A stretch of DNA of 32,646 nt from Siccirubricoccus soli (GCF_024178315.1 NZ_JAMZIK010000107.1:1-32646), one strand, 5' to 3'; counted from the first letter of the stretch, positions 1-8,672 are shown. Notes: a model not told the origin generated them from the sequence alone. Numbers and translations are program-made.

Positions 1-321
1 ATGATCGACTTCGCGCTGGAGGCGCAGCGCGACCACGGGCGGGGCGCGCGGGAGGCGATCATCGAGGCCTCGCTGCTGCGCTTCCGCCCCATCATGATGA
101 CGACCATGGCGGCGCTGCTCGGCGCCCTGCCGCTGATGCTGGAGACCGGGACGGGGTCCGAGCTGCGGCAGCCGCTCGGCGTCTCGGTGGTCGGCGGGCT
201 GCTGCTGAGCCAGGTGATCACCCTCTACACCACGCCGGTCATCTATCTGGCGATGGAGGGGCTGCGGCTGCGGGCCCGGCGGCTGACGCGGCGGCGGCCG
301 CATGTGGCGCCGGCGGAATAG
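1..321 (+). CDS. RND-family efflux transporter, C-terminal end only (MdtB-like)
   Basis: This is the last ~106 codons of an inner-membrane resistance-nodulation-division pump subunit; the gene begins before the window, so the Met at base 1 is an internal codon. The fragment covers the end of the second membrane half, with the conserved RFRPI segment, a GSELRQPLG loop and the final helix ending in [10 protein letters not shown]. It matches the same region of the next gene closely, so the two are tandem paralogues as in the MdtB/MdtC pair, which forms a heteromeric drug/proton antiporter with a periplasmic adaptor and an outer-membrane channel. Its stop (319-321) is one base before the next start, so the two are probably co-translated. 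Substrate cannot be read from this piece. Confidence 0.9.
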   Translation: MIDFALEAQRDHGRGAREAIIEASLLRFRPIMMTTMAALLGALPLMLETGTGSELRQPLGVSVVGGLLLSQVITLYTTPVIYLAMEGLRLRARRLTRRRPHVAPAE

Positions 322-322
322 C

Positions 323-3300
323 ATGTCGATCAGCGAGCCCTTCATCCGGCGGCCGATCGCGACGGCGCTGCTCGCCATCGGCCTCGCCCTGGCGGGCATC
401 GCCGCCTATTTCCACCTGCCCATCGCACCGCTGCCGCGGGTGGATCTGCCGACCATCTTCATCTCCGCCAGCCTGCCCGGGGCGGATCCGGCGACCATGG
501 CCTCCGCCGTCGCGGCGCCGCTGGAACGGCGGATCGGCGCCATTCCGGGGGTGACGGAGATGACCTCCGTCTCCTCCCTCGGCAGCACCTTCATCATCGT
601 CCAGTTCGACCTGTCCCGCCCGGTGGAGGGGGCGGCGCGCGACGTGCAGGCGGCGATCAACGCCGCCGGCAGCGACCTGCCCGCCCTGCCGAGCCCGCCT
701 TCCTTCCGCAAGGCCAACCCGGCCGATGCGCCGGTGCTGATCCTTGCCCTGACCTCGACGACCGCGACGCCGGGCGACATCTACGACGTGGCGGACAGCC
801 TGATCGCGCCGCGCCTCGCCCAGGTCGAAGGCGTGGCCAGCGTGAACATCCAGGGCGCGGAGCAGCCGGCCATCCGGGTGGCGGTGGACCCGGCGGCGGC
901 AGCCTCGGCCGGCATCGGGCTGGAGACGATCCGGCAGGCCATCACCGGCACCAACATCGCCATGCCCACCGGGCTGGTGGACGGGCAGGAGCAATCCGCC
1001 GCCATCGCGGTGAATGACCGGCTGAACACGCCGGAGGAGTATGCACGGCTCATCCTCCGCAACACCGCGGATGGCGCGGTGGTCCGCCTCGGCGCCATCG
1101 CCCGGGTCTCGCTGGATGTGCGGGACCGGCGCCAGGGCGGCTCGGTCAACGGCCGGCCGGCGGTGCAGATGACCATCTTCAAGCAGGCCGACGCCAATGT
1201 GCTGGAGGTGGTGAAGGGCATCCAGGCGCTGATGCCGGAGCTGCAGCGCTGGCTGCCCGGCGGCGTCGAGATCATGACGATCCGCGACCGCTCGGAGACC
1301 ATCCGGGCGAGCGTCGATGAGGTGCAGCTGACGCTGCTCATCTCCATCGCCCTGGTCATCCTGGTGGTGGCGCTGTTCCTGAAGCGCACCTCGGCCGTGG
1401 TGGCGGCGGGGGCGGCGGTGCCGCTCTCCCTCCTCGGCACCTTCGCGGTGATGTGGCTGGTCGGCTATTCGCTCGACAACCTCTCGCTCATGGCGCTCAC
1501 CATCTCGGTCGGCTTCGTGGTGGACGACGCCATCGTGATGATCGAGAACATGGCGCGGCTGACCGAGCGGGGCATGAAGCCCATGCAGGCGGCGCTGGAG
1601 GGGGCGAAGCAGATCGGCTTCACCGTCGTCTCCATCACCGTCTCGCTCATCGCCGTCTTCATCCCGCTGCTCTTCATGGGCGGCGTCGTCGGCCGGATGT
1701 TCCGGGAATTCTCGGCGACGCTGGCGATCGCCGTCGCCATCTCCGGCGTCGTCTCCCTCACCCTCACGCCCATGCTGGCGGCGCATCTGGCGCGGGAGGC
1801 GCCGCCGCCGCCCGGCCGCTTCAGCCGCGCCGTGGACTGGGGCATGGCGAAGCTGACCCAGGGCTATCTCTGGAGCCTGCGCCACGTGCTGCGGGTGCGG
1901 CGGCTGATGCTGGTCTTCACCATCGCCCTCGTGGGCGTCACCGCCTGGCTCTACACCGTGGTGCCGAAGGGCTTCGTGCCGGACCAGGATACCGGCCTCA
2001 TCATGGGCAGCACGCGCTCGGCGCCGGACACCTCCTTCCAGGCCATGCTGCAGCTGCAGGAGAAGGTGGTGGAGGTATTGCAGCGCGACCCCGCCGTGGC
2101 CTCCGTCGCCTCCTCCGTCGGCGCCAGCGGCTTCGGCGGCTCCTCCAGCACCGGGCGGATGTTCGTCAGCCTGAAGCCGCTGGCCGAGCGCGGCGTCTCC
2201 GCCCAGCAGGTGATCGACCGGCTGCGCCGGCCGCTGAACGCCATCCCCGGCGTGCAGACCTTCCTGCGCGCGGTGCAGGACGTGCAGATCGGCGGCCGGT
2301 CCGGCAACGCCGCCTTCCAATTCGTGCTGCTGGCGCCGAGCCTGGAGGACCTCGCCACCTGGTCGGAGCGGCTGGTGGACAAGCTGCGCGAGGTGCCGGT
2401 CATCGCCGACGTGAATTCCGACCAGCAGCGCGCCGGGCTGGTGACGCGGCTGGTGATCGACCGCGACGCGGCGGCGCGGCTCGGCATCTCCGTCTCCGGC
2501 GTGACGGCGGCGCTGAACGGCGCCTTCGCCCAGCGCCAGGTCTCCATCCTCTACCGCAGCCGCAACCAGTACCGGGTGGTGCTGGAGGTGGATCCGCGCG
2601 AGGCGCAGCACCCGGAGCAGGTGGACAACATCTACCTCACCGCCTCCGACGGGACGATGGTGCCGCTCTCCTCCCTCGTCACGGTGGAGCGGACGCATGC
2701 GCCGCTCTCGGTGACGCATCAGGGGCTCTATCCGGCGGCGACCATCACCTTCAACCTGCTGCCGGGAGTGAGCATCGGCCAGGCGGCGGCGCTGGTGGAG
2801 CGGGCGGCGGCGGAGATCGGCCTGCCGGATGGGCTGCGCACGGAATTCGCCGGCAATGCCCGCGCCTTCCAGTCCTTCACCGCCGGCATGCCGCTGCTGA
2901 TCCTGGCCGCGGTGCTGGCCATCTACATCGTGCTCGGCATCCTGTACGAGCACTTGCTGCACCCGGTCACCATCATCTCCACCCTGCCCACGGCGGGCAT
3001 CGGCGCGCTGCTGGCGCTGCTGGCGACCAACACCCCCTTCGGCGTCATCTCCCTCATCGGCGTCATCCTGCTGATGGGCATCGTGAAGAAGAACGCCATC
3101 ATGCTGGTGGATTTCGCGCTGGAGCATGAGCGGGCGGAGGGGATCGGCGGCGTCGAGGCCATTCTCGCCGCCTGCCGGGAACGCTTCCGGCCCATCCTGA
3201 TGACGACGCTCGCTGCGGTGTTCGGCGCGGTGCCGCTGGTGATCGGCAGCGGGGCGGGGTCGGAGCTGCGGCAGCCGCTCGGCATCGCCATCATCGGCGG

Positions 3301-3415
3301 GCTGCTGCTCTCGCAGCTCCTCACCCTCTACACCACGCCGGTGGTCTATCTGGCGCTGGACCGGGCGCCGGCCGGGCGGCACGGGCCATTGCCGGCGGCA
3401 GCGCCGGCGGAGTAG
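323..3415 (+). CDS. mdtC: RND multidrug efflux transporter, MdtC-like
   Basis: Complete 1030-residue RND proton-antiport permease, normal family length. It opens with FIRRPIATALLAI, the usual first membrane helix, followed by a porter domain containing PLPRVDLPTI and GADPATM. The membrane-embedded proton-relay pair VVDDAIV lies at about residues 401-402. The second half repeats the fold and ends LYTTPVVYLALD. I prefer the ATG at 323 to the in-frame ATG at 302: MSISEPFIRRP matches family N-termini, the earlier start would overlap the upstream gene, and GGCGGA precedes 323. The upstream paralogue ends one base earlier. No adaptor or outer-membrane factor follows; the next gene is convergent 12 bases away. 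MdtC is the closest-looking subfamily; the actual substrates are unknown. Confidence 0.93.
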   Translation: MSISEPFIRRPIATALLAIGLALAGIAAYFHLPIAPLPRVDLPTIFISASLPGADPATMASAVAAPLERRIGAIPGVTEMTSVSSLGSTFIIVQFDLSRPVEGAARDVQAAINAAGSDLPALPSPPSFRKANPADAPVLILALTSTTATPGDIYDVADSLIAPRLAQVEGVASVNIQGAEQPAIRVAVDPAAAASAGIGLETIRQAITGTNIAMPTGLVDGQEQSAAIAVNDRLNTPEEYARLILRNTADGAVVRLGAIARVSLDVRDRRQGGSVNGRPAVQMTIFKQADANVLEVVKGIQALMPELQRWLPGGVEIMTIRDRSETIRASVDEVQLTLLISIALVILVVALFLKRTSAVVAAGAAVPLSLLGTFAVMWLVGYSLDNLSLMALTISVGFVVDDAIVMIENMARLTERGMKPMQAALEGAKQIGFTVVSITVSLIAVFIPLLFMGGVVGRMFREFSATLAIAVAISGVVSLTLTPMLAAHLAREAPPPPGRFSRAVDWGMAKLTQGYLWSLRHVLRVRRLMLVFTIALVGVTAWLYTVVPKGFVPDQDTGLIMGSTRSAPDTSFQAMLQLQEKVVEVLQRDPAVASVASSVGASGFGGSSSTGRMFVSLKPLAERGVSAQQVIDRLRRPLNAIPGVQTFLRAVQDVQIGGRSGNAAFQFVLLAPSLEDLATWSERLVDKLREVPVIADVNSDQQRAGLVTRLVIDRDAAARLGISVSGVTAALNGAFAQRQVSILYRSRNQYRVVLEVDPREAQHPEQVDNIYLTASDGTMVPLSSLVTVERTHAPLSVTHQGLYPAATITFNLLPGVSIGQAAALVERAAAEIGLPDGLRTEFAGNARAFQSFTAGMPLLILAAVLAIYIVLGILYEHLLHPVTIISTLPTAGIGALLALLATNTPFGVISLIGVILLMGIVKKNAIMLVDFALEHERAEGIGGVEAILAACRERFRPILMTTLAAVFGAVPLVIGSGAGSELRQPLGIAIIGGLLLSQLLTLYTTPVVYLALDRAPAGRHGPLPAAAPAE

Positions 3416-3427
3416 GCAGGCCCGGCC

Positions 3428-5296
3428 TCAACCGCGGGCCAGGGCGCGGTCCAGCGGCAGGGCGATGTCGCAGACCAGCCCTTCGTGGTGCCAGTGCCGC
3501 TCCACCGTGCCGCCGAGCTGGTCGCGCATCGTCGCCTCCAGCACGCGGGAGCCGAAGCCGCGCTGCGCCGGGGGCCCGGCCACCGGCGGGCCGCCCGTCT
3601 CGCTCCAGCGCAGATGCAGCGTCCCGGCCGGCACATCCTGCCACCAGCCGATGCCGAGCTGGCCGTCCGGCACGGAGAGCGCGCCGTATTTCGTGGCATT
3701 CGTCGCCAGCTCGTGCAGCGCCATGGAGACCGCCTGGGCGGCGGTGGGCGCCAGGCGCAGCTCCGGCCCGCCGGTGCGCAGCCGGCCATGCGCGAAGGGC
3801 GCCATCTCCGCCGCCACCAGCGCGGCGAGGGAGGCGCCGGTCCAGCGGCCGCGCGCCAGCAGGGTGTGGGCGCGGGCCAGCGCCATCACCCGCCCCTCCA
3901 CCGCCCGGGCGAAGCTCGCCACATCGGTCTTCGGCGTCAGCCGCAGCGCCGCCTGCACCACCGCCAGGGTGTTCTTGGCGCGGTGGTCCAGCTCCCGCGC
4001 CAGCAGGGCCCGTTCCTCCTCGGCGCGCTTCAACTCGCTGAGGTCGCGCATGATGGCGGAGTAGTTCGCCACCTCGCCGCCGTCGCGATGGGCAAGCACG
4101 ACGAGGGAGACCGGGACCTCCCGCCCATCCGCCGCCAGCACCGCGCCCTCGCCCGTCCAGGCGCCCTCCTGCGCGGCGACCGGCATCGCCTCCTCCATCA
4201 GGCGCCGCGCCACCGCGCGCGGGTGGCAGGCGAGGAGCTGCACCGCCTCCGGCGGGGTGTTCTCGCCGAGGCCGAGCAGGCGGCGATAGGCGGTGTTGAG
4301 ATAGACGGCGCGGCCGGTGCGGGCATCGCTGATCGCGACCAGGTCCGGCGTGGCTTCCAGGATGGCGGCGAGGCGCGCCAGATGCGCCTCCGCCGCCTTG
4401 CGCCCGGTGATGTCGAAATGCGCGCTGTAGGCCACCTCCCGCTCGCCCAGGCGGATGCCCTGCACCCGCACCAGCACGTCCCGCAACGCGCCGGATTTCA
4501 GCCGGTGCTGCGCCTCGAATTCCTGGGTGCCGGAGCGCACGGCATGGGCCTTGGCGCGGCGGCGGATGGCGGCGGCATCGCCCAGCGCATCGACATCGGC
4601 GATGTTGAGCCGGAGGAACTCCCCCCGCGCATAGCCGAATTCCTCGCAGGCCCTGGTGTTGACGTCGAGGATCGACAGCGTCGCGCTGTCCAGCACGATC
4701 ACCCCGAAGGGGGCCGATTCGAACAGCACGCGGTAGCGCTCCTCGGCCTCCCGCTGCGCCTGCTCGGCGCGCTTGCGCTCGGTGATGTCGAAGGTGATGC
4801 CGGCAGCGCGGAACGGCCTGCCGGTCTCCTTGTGCCGCTGCGTCACCCGGCCCTGACCGCGCAGCCAGCGCAGCGCACCATCAGCGCCGAGGACGCGGAA
4901 TTCGACGGCGTCGAAGCGTTCCTCCTCCGGTCCGCGGGCGGTGGCGCGGCGGATGGCGGCCGCGACCGCCGGGCGGTCCGCAGGATGCACTGCCTCCAGC
5001 ACCGCCGCGAAGCTGTCGAGGCTGCCCGGCGGCCGGCCGTAGAGTGCTTCCCGGCCCGCGGAGCCGGTCAGGCGGCCGCCTTCCGCCTGCCATTCCCAGG
5101 TGGCCATCCGGGCGGCATCCAGGGCGAGACGCAATTGCTGTTCCCGCGCCGCCAGGGCCGCCCGGCTGAGGGCGAGCTCGGCATTGGCCCGACGCAGCGC
5201 ATCATTCGCCGCCTCGGCGGCGGCGAGGTCCTGTCGGACCCGCGCTGCTGCCGAATTCTCATTCTCCGTCGCGCCCACCAGGCCCACATTACCCAT
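3428..5296 (-). CDS. Soluble PAS-PAS-PAS HWE-family sensor histidine kinase
   Basis: 622-residue cytoplasmic sensor kinase with no membrane segment. An N-terminal coiled-coil-like stretch (about residues 17-60) leads into three PAS modules at about 55-175, 183-300 and 305-425. The first two end in the typical FDITERKRAE and FDITGRK, the third in RDLSELKRAE. The HWE-type catalytic half follows: phospho-acceptor His438 in ELDHRAKN, the HELATNATKYGALS nucleotide-binding motif at 528-541, and RWSETGGPPV at 563-572, which holds the family's W-x-E signature. The start is the ATG at 5296, giving MGNVGLVGATENEN; frame upstream of it reads as low-complexity non-coding sequence. No Shine-Dalgarno motif is obvious. 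No response regulator is adjacent, so partner and signal are unknown. In alphaproteobacteria such kinases often feed light, redox or general-stress pathways. Confidence 0.9.
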   Translation of the reverse strand: MGNVGLVGATENENSAAARVRQDLAAAEAANDALRRANAELALSRAALAAREQQLRLALDAARMATWEWQAEGGRLTGSAGREALYGRPPGSLDSFAAVLEAVHPADRPAVAAAIRRATARGPEEERFDAVEFRVLGADGALRWLRGQGRVTQRHKETGRPFRAAGITFDITERKRAEQAQREAEERYRVLFESAPFGVIVLDSATLSILDVNTRACEEFGYARGEFLRLNIADVDALGDAAAIRRRAKAHAVRSGTQEFEAQHRLKSGALRDVLVRVQGIRLGEREVAYSAHFDITGRKAAEAHLARLAAILEATPDLVAISDARTGRAVYLNTAYRRLLGLGENTPPEAVQLLACHPRAVARRLMEEAMPVAAQEGAWTGEGAVLAADGREVPVSLVVLAHRDGGEVANYSAIMRDLSELKRAEEERALLARELDHRAKNTLAVVQAALRLTPKTDVASFARAVEGRVMALARAHTLLARGRWTGASLAALVAAEMAPFAHGRLRTGGPELRLAPTAAQAVSMALHELATNATKYGALSVPDGQLGIGWWQDVPAGTLHLRWSETGGPPVAGPPAQRGFGSRVLEATMRDQLGGTVERHWHHEGLVCDIALPLDRALARG

Positions 5297-5745
5297 GGGG
5301 TTGCATGTCGGACGCAACTCGCCCGTTGCGGAACGGTTTCGCAAGCCGCTTCCCGCCGGCCTATTATGACGAAATCGCGAGCATCCTGCCAGCGCCCCGG
5401 ATGGGGTTGGCGGAGCGGACGGCATCCGGCGCGAATTCGCTCGTCCGGACCCGGATGTTGGCGCTGTCGAGGAAGGGCCGCCAGCTCGCGTGGAGGGCAC
5501 GGACATCCTCGCTCCGCGCCGGCGCCGCCGCGAAGCTGGCCTGGCACCTGGGCTGTGACACCGGGCGGTGTCGCTGCGGCGCTATGTGCGCTGGGCGACC
5601 ATGCGGTGCGGCGATGCGCCGGGCGGAGCAGGCGTCGACAGGCTAGAGCATTTTCGGTTCACACTCGTTCACCGAAAACGCTCTACGCCTTTGCTTGCAG
5701 AGCAGATTCACGCCTTCGGGCGATGCCGCCCTACGGCGATCTGCG
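5297..5745. other. 449-nt gene-poor region between the HWE kinase and the idonate dehydrogenase gene
   Basis: No convincing gene is seen. Third-position GC of the short open frames is lower or less even than in flanking genes, and none has a Shine-Dalgarno motif. Three inverted repeats are visible: an imperfect 19-bp palindrome at 5326-5344 just upstream of the kinase start (TTGCGGAAC, one base, GTTTCGCAA), a hairpin at 5557-5572 (GACACC-GGGC-GGTGTC), and the 42-nt TAGAGC palindrome listed separately. The kinase promoter presumably lies at the low end of this stretch. Confidence 0.6.
5644..5685. repeat. TAGAGCATTTTCGGT palindromic repeat (REP-like)
   Basis: 15-nt arms, TAGAGCATTTTCGGT at 5644-5658 and ACCGAAAACGCTCTA at 5671-5685, match at 14 of 15 positions around a 12-nt loop that itself holds part of a GTTCAC direct repeat. 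The A/T-rich arms stand out sharply from the GC-rich surroundings. Palindromes starting TAGAGCATTTTC are, from general knowledge, widely dispersed in alphaproteobacterial genomes. It lies 61 nt past the stop of the minus-strand dehydrogenase gene and could also act as its 3' end or terminator. Confidence 0.75.
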
Positions 5746-6780
5746 CTAGAAGGCCAGCTGCACCTTCATCGCCCGGGCACGATCCCCCGCCAGCTCGAAC
5801 GCCTCCACTGCCTCTCCGACGGGCAGGGTTGCAGAAAGCAGCGGCAGCGGGTCGATCCAGCCGCGCGCCAGCGCCTCCACCGCCAGGGCGAATTCCTCGT
5901 GGAAGCGGAAGGTGCCGCGCAGCGTGATTTCCTTCGCCACCAGCGCCGAGAGCGCCAGCGGCACATCGCCGCCGAGGCCGAGCTGCACCACCACCGCCTG
6001 CGGCCGCGCCGCCTGGATGGCGGCGGCCAGCGCCGCGCCGCTGCCCGAGGCCTCGAACACCACGTCGAAATGCCCCTTCTCCAGCCCGTAGGGCGCCAGC
6101 GCCTCCGGATCCTCATGCAGCGCGATGGTGCGGTCCGCGCCCATGCGGCGGGCAAACAGCAGGGGGGCGGCGTGCAGGTCGGTGGCCACCACCTCCTGCG
6201 CTCCGGCATGGCGGGCGGCGGCGATGGCGAGGCAGCCGATCGGCCCCGCCCCCATCACCAGCACCCGGGCGCCGAGCAGGGGCCCAGCCTGCCGCGCCGC
6301 ATGCAGCACCACGGCCAGCGGCTCGGCGAAGGCGGCCAGCTCCGGCGCCATGCCGGGCGGCAGCGCCACGGCGCGCGCGGCCTCGCAGACCAGATGGCCG
6401 ATGAAGCCGCCCTGCACATGCGGCAGCCGCATGGCGCTGCCGTAGAAGCGCATGTCGAGGCAGTGGTTGGCCCGCCCCGCCAGGCAGTGGCGGCAGGCGC
6501 CGCAGGGCAGGCTGGGGTTCACGGCCACTGCATCCCCCACCGCCAGGCCGGTGACGCCGGGGCCGAGCGCGGCGACATGGCCCGCCACCTCATGCCCCAG
6601 CACCATCGGCTCCCGCAGCCGGACCGCGCCGAAGCCGCCGTGCTGGTAGTAGTGCAGGTCGGAGCCGCAGATGCCGCCACGGGCGATGCGGATGGCGACC
6701 TGGCCGGAGCCGGGCGCCGCCTCCTCCCGCGCTTCCAGGCGGAGGTCGCGCGGCCCGTGGATGACGACAGCCTGGGTCAC
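5746..6780 (-). CDS. idnD: Zinc-dependent alcohol dehydrogenase, L-idonate 5-dehydrogenase-like
   Basis: 344-residue medium-chain, zinc-dependent NAD(P)-dependent dehydrogenase. The catalytic zinc site is visible as C38 in GGICGSD and H63-E64 in LGHEVAG. The structural zinc lobe is C93, C96, C99 and C107. The Rossmann motif VMGAGPIG follows near the middle. The segment YGSAMRLPHVQGGF is characteristic of L-idonate 5-dehydrogenases, which oxidise L-idonate to 5-ketogluconate. The start is GTG at 6780: it gives the family N-terminus and overlaps the upstream gene's stop as GTGA, indicating translational coupling. The divergent gluconate 5-dehydrogenase-like gene would use the product, supporting the assignment. 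Other polyol specificities such as sorbitol or xylitol remain possible. Confidence 0.85.
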   Translation of the reverse strand: MTQAVVIHGPRDLRLEAREEAAPGSGQVAIRIARGGICGSDLHYYQHGGFGAVRLREPMVLGHEVAGHVAALGPGVTGLAVGDAVAVNPSLPCGACRHCLAGRANHCLDMRFYGSAMRLPHVQGGFIGHLVCEAARAVALPPGMAPELAAFAEPLAVVLHAARQAGPLLGARVLVMGAGPIGCLAIAAARHAGAQEVVATDLHAAPLLFARRMGADRTIALHEDPEALAPYGLEKGHFDVVFEASGSGAALAAAIQAARPQAVVVQLGLGGDVPLALSALVAKEITLRGTFRFHEEFALAVEALARGWIDPLPLLSATLPVGEAVEAFELAGDRARAMKVQLAF

Positions 6781-7724
6781 GGCCTGATCTCCGTCGGCAG
6801 GGGCTGGCCGGCGAAATGCGCGGCCAGGTTCTCCTGCATCAACGCGCCCATGGCCTGGCGGGTGGCGACGGTGCCGCTGGCGGCGTGGGGCGCGAGCAGG
6901 ACATTCGGCAGGCGGGCGAATTCCGGGTCGATGGCGGGCTCGTTGCGGAAGACGTCGAGCGCGGCGAGGGCGATCCATCCCTCGCGCAGCGCGGCGAGCA
7001 GCGCCGCCTCATCCACGCAGCTGCCGCGGGAGACATTGACGAAGATGGCGCCGGGCGGCAGGGCGTCGATCGCCGCGCGGTCGATCAGCCCCTCCGTCGC
7101 GGGGCCGCCCATGGCGCAGCAAACCATCACCTCGCAATGCGGGGCGAGGGCGGCGGGGCTGGGGTGATAGGCATAGGACAGGTCCGGCTTGGGGCTGCGG
7201 CCGCTATAGGCGATCCGCATGTCGAAGCCCTCCGCACGGCGGGCGACGGCGCGGCCGATGCGGCCGAGGCCGACGATGCCGAGGCGCCTGCCCCAGACCC
7301 GGGTGGTGAGGGGCATGGACCCCTCCCCCACCCAGCGCCCCTCGCGCACCCAGGCATCGGCCTGGGGGATCCGGCGCGCCACGCCGAGCAGCAGGGCGAA
7401 GGCCATGTCGGCCACGTCCTCGGTCAGCACATCCGGGGTATTGGTCACCGGCACGCCATGGGCGGCGCACCAGGCGCGGTCGATGGCATCCACCCCGACG
7501 CCGTAGCAGGCGACGATCTCGAGCCGCGGCAGACGCTGCATCAGCGCGGCGCTGGCGCCGATCTCGCCCTTGGTGACGATGCCGCGGATCCGCGGGGCAC
7601 AGGCGGCCAGCAGCGCCTCCGGCTCCGGCGCGGCGTAGAGCAGGTGCAGGGTGTAGCGCTCGGCCATGGGGGCGAGGTCCCAGTCGGGCAGCTCCCCCAT
7701 CACCAGCAGCTCCGGCTTGTCCAT
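6777..7724 (-). CDS. D-isomer 2-hydroxyacid dehydrogenase, possible 2-ketogluconate/hydroxypyruvate reductase
   Basis: 315-residue NAD(P)H-dependent D-2-hydroxyacid dehydrogenase. The nucleotide-binding motif GLGRIG is at 152-157 and the catalytic residues are R233 (NVSRGS), E262 (RNEP) and H280 (APHAASGT). VTNTPDVLTEDVADMA at about 93-108 is typical of the glyoxylate/hydroxypyruvate/2-ketoaldonate reductase branch. It is first in a two-gene unit with the idonate dehydrogenase (4-nt overlap) and divergent from a gluconate 5-dehydrogenase-like gene 46 nt away. That context favours 2-keto-D-gluconate reduction to gluconate, as by the known Gluconobacter 2-ketogluconate reductase, but glyoxylate or hydroxypyruvate reduction is not excluded. 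A GGGGA lies about 8 nt before the ATG. Confidence 0.9.
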   Translation of the reverse strand: MDKPELLVMGELPDWDLAPMAERYTLHLLYAAPEPEALLAACAPRIRGIVTKGEIGASAALMQRLPRLEIVACYGVGVDAIDRAWCAAHGVPVTNTPDVLTEDVADMAFALLLGVARRIPQADAWVREGRWVGEGSMPLTTRVWGRRLGIVGLGRIGRAVARRAEGFDMRIAYSGRSPKPDLSYAYHPSPAALAPHCEVMVCCAMGGPATEGLIDRAAIDALPPGAIFVNVSRGSCVDEAALLAALREGWIALAALDVFRNEPAIDPEFARLPNVLLAPHAASGTVATRQAMGALMQENLAAHFAGQPLPTEIRP

Positions 7725-7770
7725 GGGCCTGTCCCCTGCTTCCCTGGCCGGGCTTTACGGGGAGGATGCC

Positions 7771-8535
7771 ATGTCGCTCAAGCTTTTCGACCTCAGCGGC
7801 AAGAGGGCGCTGGTCACCGGCTCCTCCCAGGGGATCGGCCTGGCCCTGGCGCGGGGGCTGGGCGCTGCCGGCGCGGCGGTGGTGCTGAACGGACGCGATG
7901 CGGCGAAGCTGGAGCGCGCGGCAGCCGGGCTGCGGGCGGAAGGGCTGAGGGTGGAGATCGCCGCCTTCGACGTGACCGACAGCGCGGCGGTGGAAGCCGG
8001 CGTGGCTTCGGTGGAGGCAGGCGGCACCATCGACATCCTCTGCAACAACGCCGGGGTGAATCTGCGCGGGCTGCTGCACGAGATGCCGGACGAGACCTGG
8101 CACACGGTGATCGCCACCAACCTGCACAGCGCCTTCTACTGCGCCCGGGCGGTGGCGCGCGGCATGGTGGCGCGCGGCCGGGGCAAGATCATCAACACCT
8201 GCAGCGTGATGAGCATGCTGGGCCGCACCACCACCGGCCCCTATACCGCCACCAAGGGCGCCATCGGCATGCTGACCAAGGCGATGTGCGCCGATTGGGC
8301 GAAACACGGGCTGCAATGCAACGGCATCGCCCCCGGCTATTTCAGCACGGAGCTGACGACGCCGCTGCGCGCGAATGCCGAGTTCAACGACTGGCTGTGC
8401 AAGCGCACCCCGGCCGGGCGCTGGGGGGAGCTGCCGGAGCTGGTGGGGGCGGCGATCTTCCTCGCCTCCGACGCCTCTTCCTATGTCAACGGCCATCTGC
8501 TCTACGTCGATGGCGGGCTGACGAGCGTGGTGTAG
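7771..8535 (+). CDS. SDR-family oxidoreductase, gluconate 5-dehydrogenase-like
   Basis: 254-residue classical short-chain dehydrogenase. The cofactor motif TGSSQGIG is at 16-23, CNNAG at 91-95, and the catalytic triad is S145, Y158 and K162 (YTATK). The opening LFDLSGKRALVTGSSQGIG is typical of gluconate 5-dehydrogenases (IdnO/Gno), which reduce 5-ketogluconate to gluconate. The ATG at 7771 has an excellent GGGGAGG at 7759-7765, five bases upstream, so an in-frame start at 7666 is rejected. It is transcribed away from the 2-hydroxyacid dehydrogenase/idonate dehydrogenase unit across only 46 nt, so the two promoters must share or overlap that short gap. Exact substrate is inferred from context; other 3-oxoacyl or sugar SDR roles are possible. 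Confidence 0.85.
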   Translation: MSLKLFDLSGKRALVTGSSQGIGLALARGLGAAGAAVVLNGRDAAKLERAAAGLRAEGLRVEIAAFDVTDSAAVEAGVASVEAGGTIDILCNNAGVNLRGLLHEMPDETWHTVIATNLHSAFYCARAVARGMVARGRGKIINTCSVMSMLGRTTTGPYTATKGAIGMLTKAMCADWAKHGLQCNGIAPGYFSTELTTPLRANAEFNDWLCKRTPAGRWGELPELVGAAIFLASDASSYVNGHLLYVDGGLTSVV

Positions 8536-8555
8536 GGAAGCGCCATCGCCGCCGC

Positions 8556-8572
8556 ATGCTGCACTGCAGCAT
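8556..8572. promoter_or_regulatory. 17-bp perfect palindrome upstream of the thiolase/DUF35 pair
   Basis: ATGCTGCA-C-TGCAGCAT is perfectly symmetric around one base, in the 137-nt gap before the thiolase-like gene. Its core CTGC-ACT-GCAG fits the CTGC-N3-GCAG pattern described for PhaR, the polyhydroxyalkanoate regulator of Rhodobacter/Paracoccus. A TTGACG at 8597-8602 could be a -35 element, but no clear -10 was found. It may be an operator; the regulator is unknown. Confidence 0.4.
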
Positions 8573-8672
8573 ATAGCGGCCAGCGCCAGCGACCGCTTGA
8601 CGCCGGCGCCCGGCCGGGGGAAGGCTGCGCCAGATTCGATAGCCTGCGAACGAAGGGAGGGGCGCACAGCCC

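Noticed and set aside
239-3382. 1047-codon minus-strand open frame opposite the RND pump genes
   Set aside because: The His/Arg/Asp-rich translation has no recognisable domain; the plus strand has clear RND signatures. Long antisense frames are expected at this GC content.
5326-5344. GGAAC near the HWE kinase as an EcfG-type stress promoter
   Set aside because: GGAAC is present on the plus strand, but no CGTT-type -10 lies 16-17 nt downstream, and the kinase is on the other strand.
5364-5561. Possible 65-residue minus-strand protein upstream of the HWE kinase
   Set aside because: Third-position GC is fairly high and the translation is not obviously random, but there is only a GTG start, no Shine-Dalgarno motif and no family resemblance. 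It could be a gene remnant.
5305-5646. Possible 113-residue plus-strand protein divergent from the HWE kinase
   Set aside because: Third-position GC is clearly below that of neighbouring genes, with no ribosome site or recognisable motif.
8597-8640. Sigma-70 promoter at TTGACG before the thiolase-like gene
   Set aside because: The -35-like hexamer is good but no acceptable -10 was found at 16-18 nt spacing.
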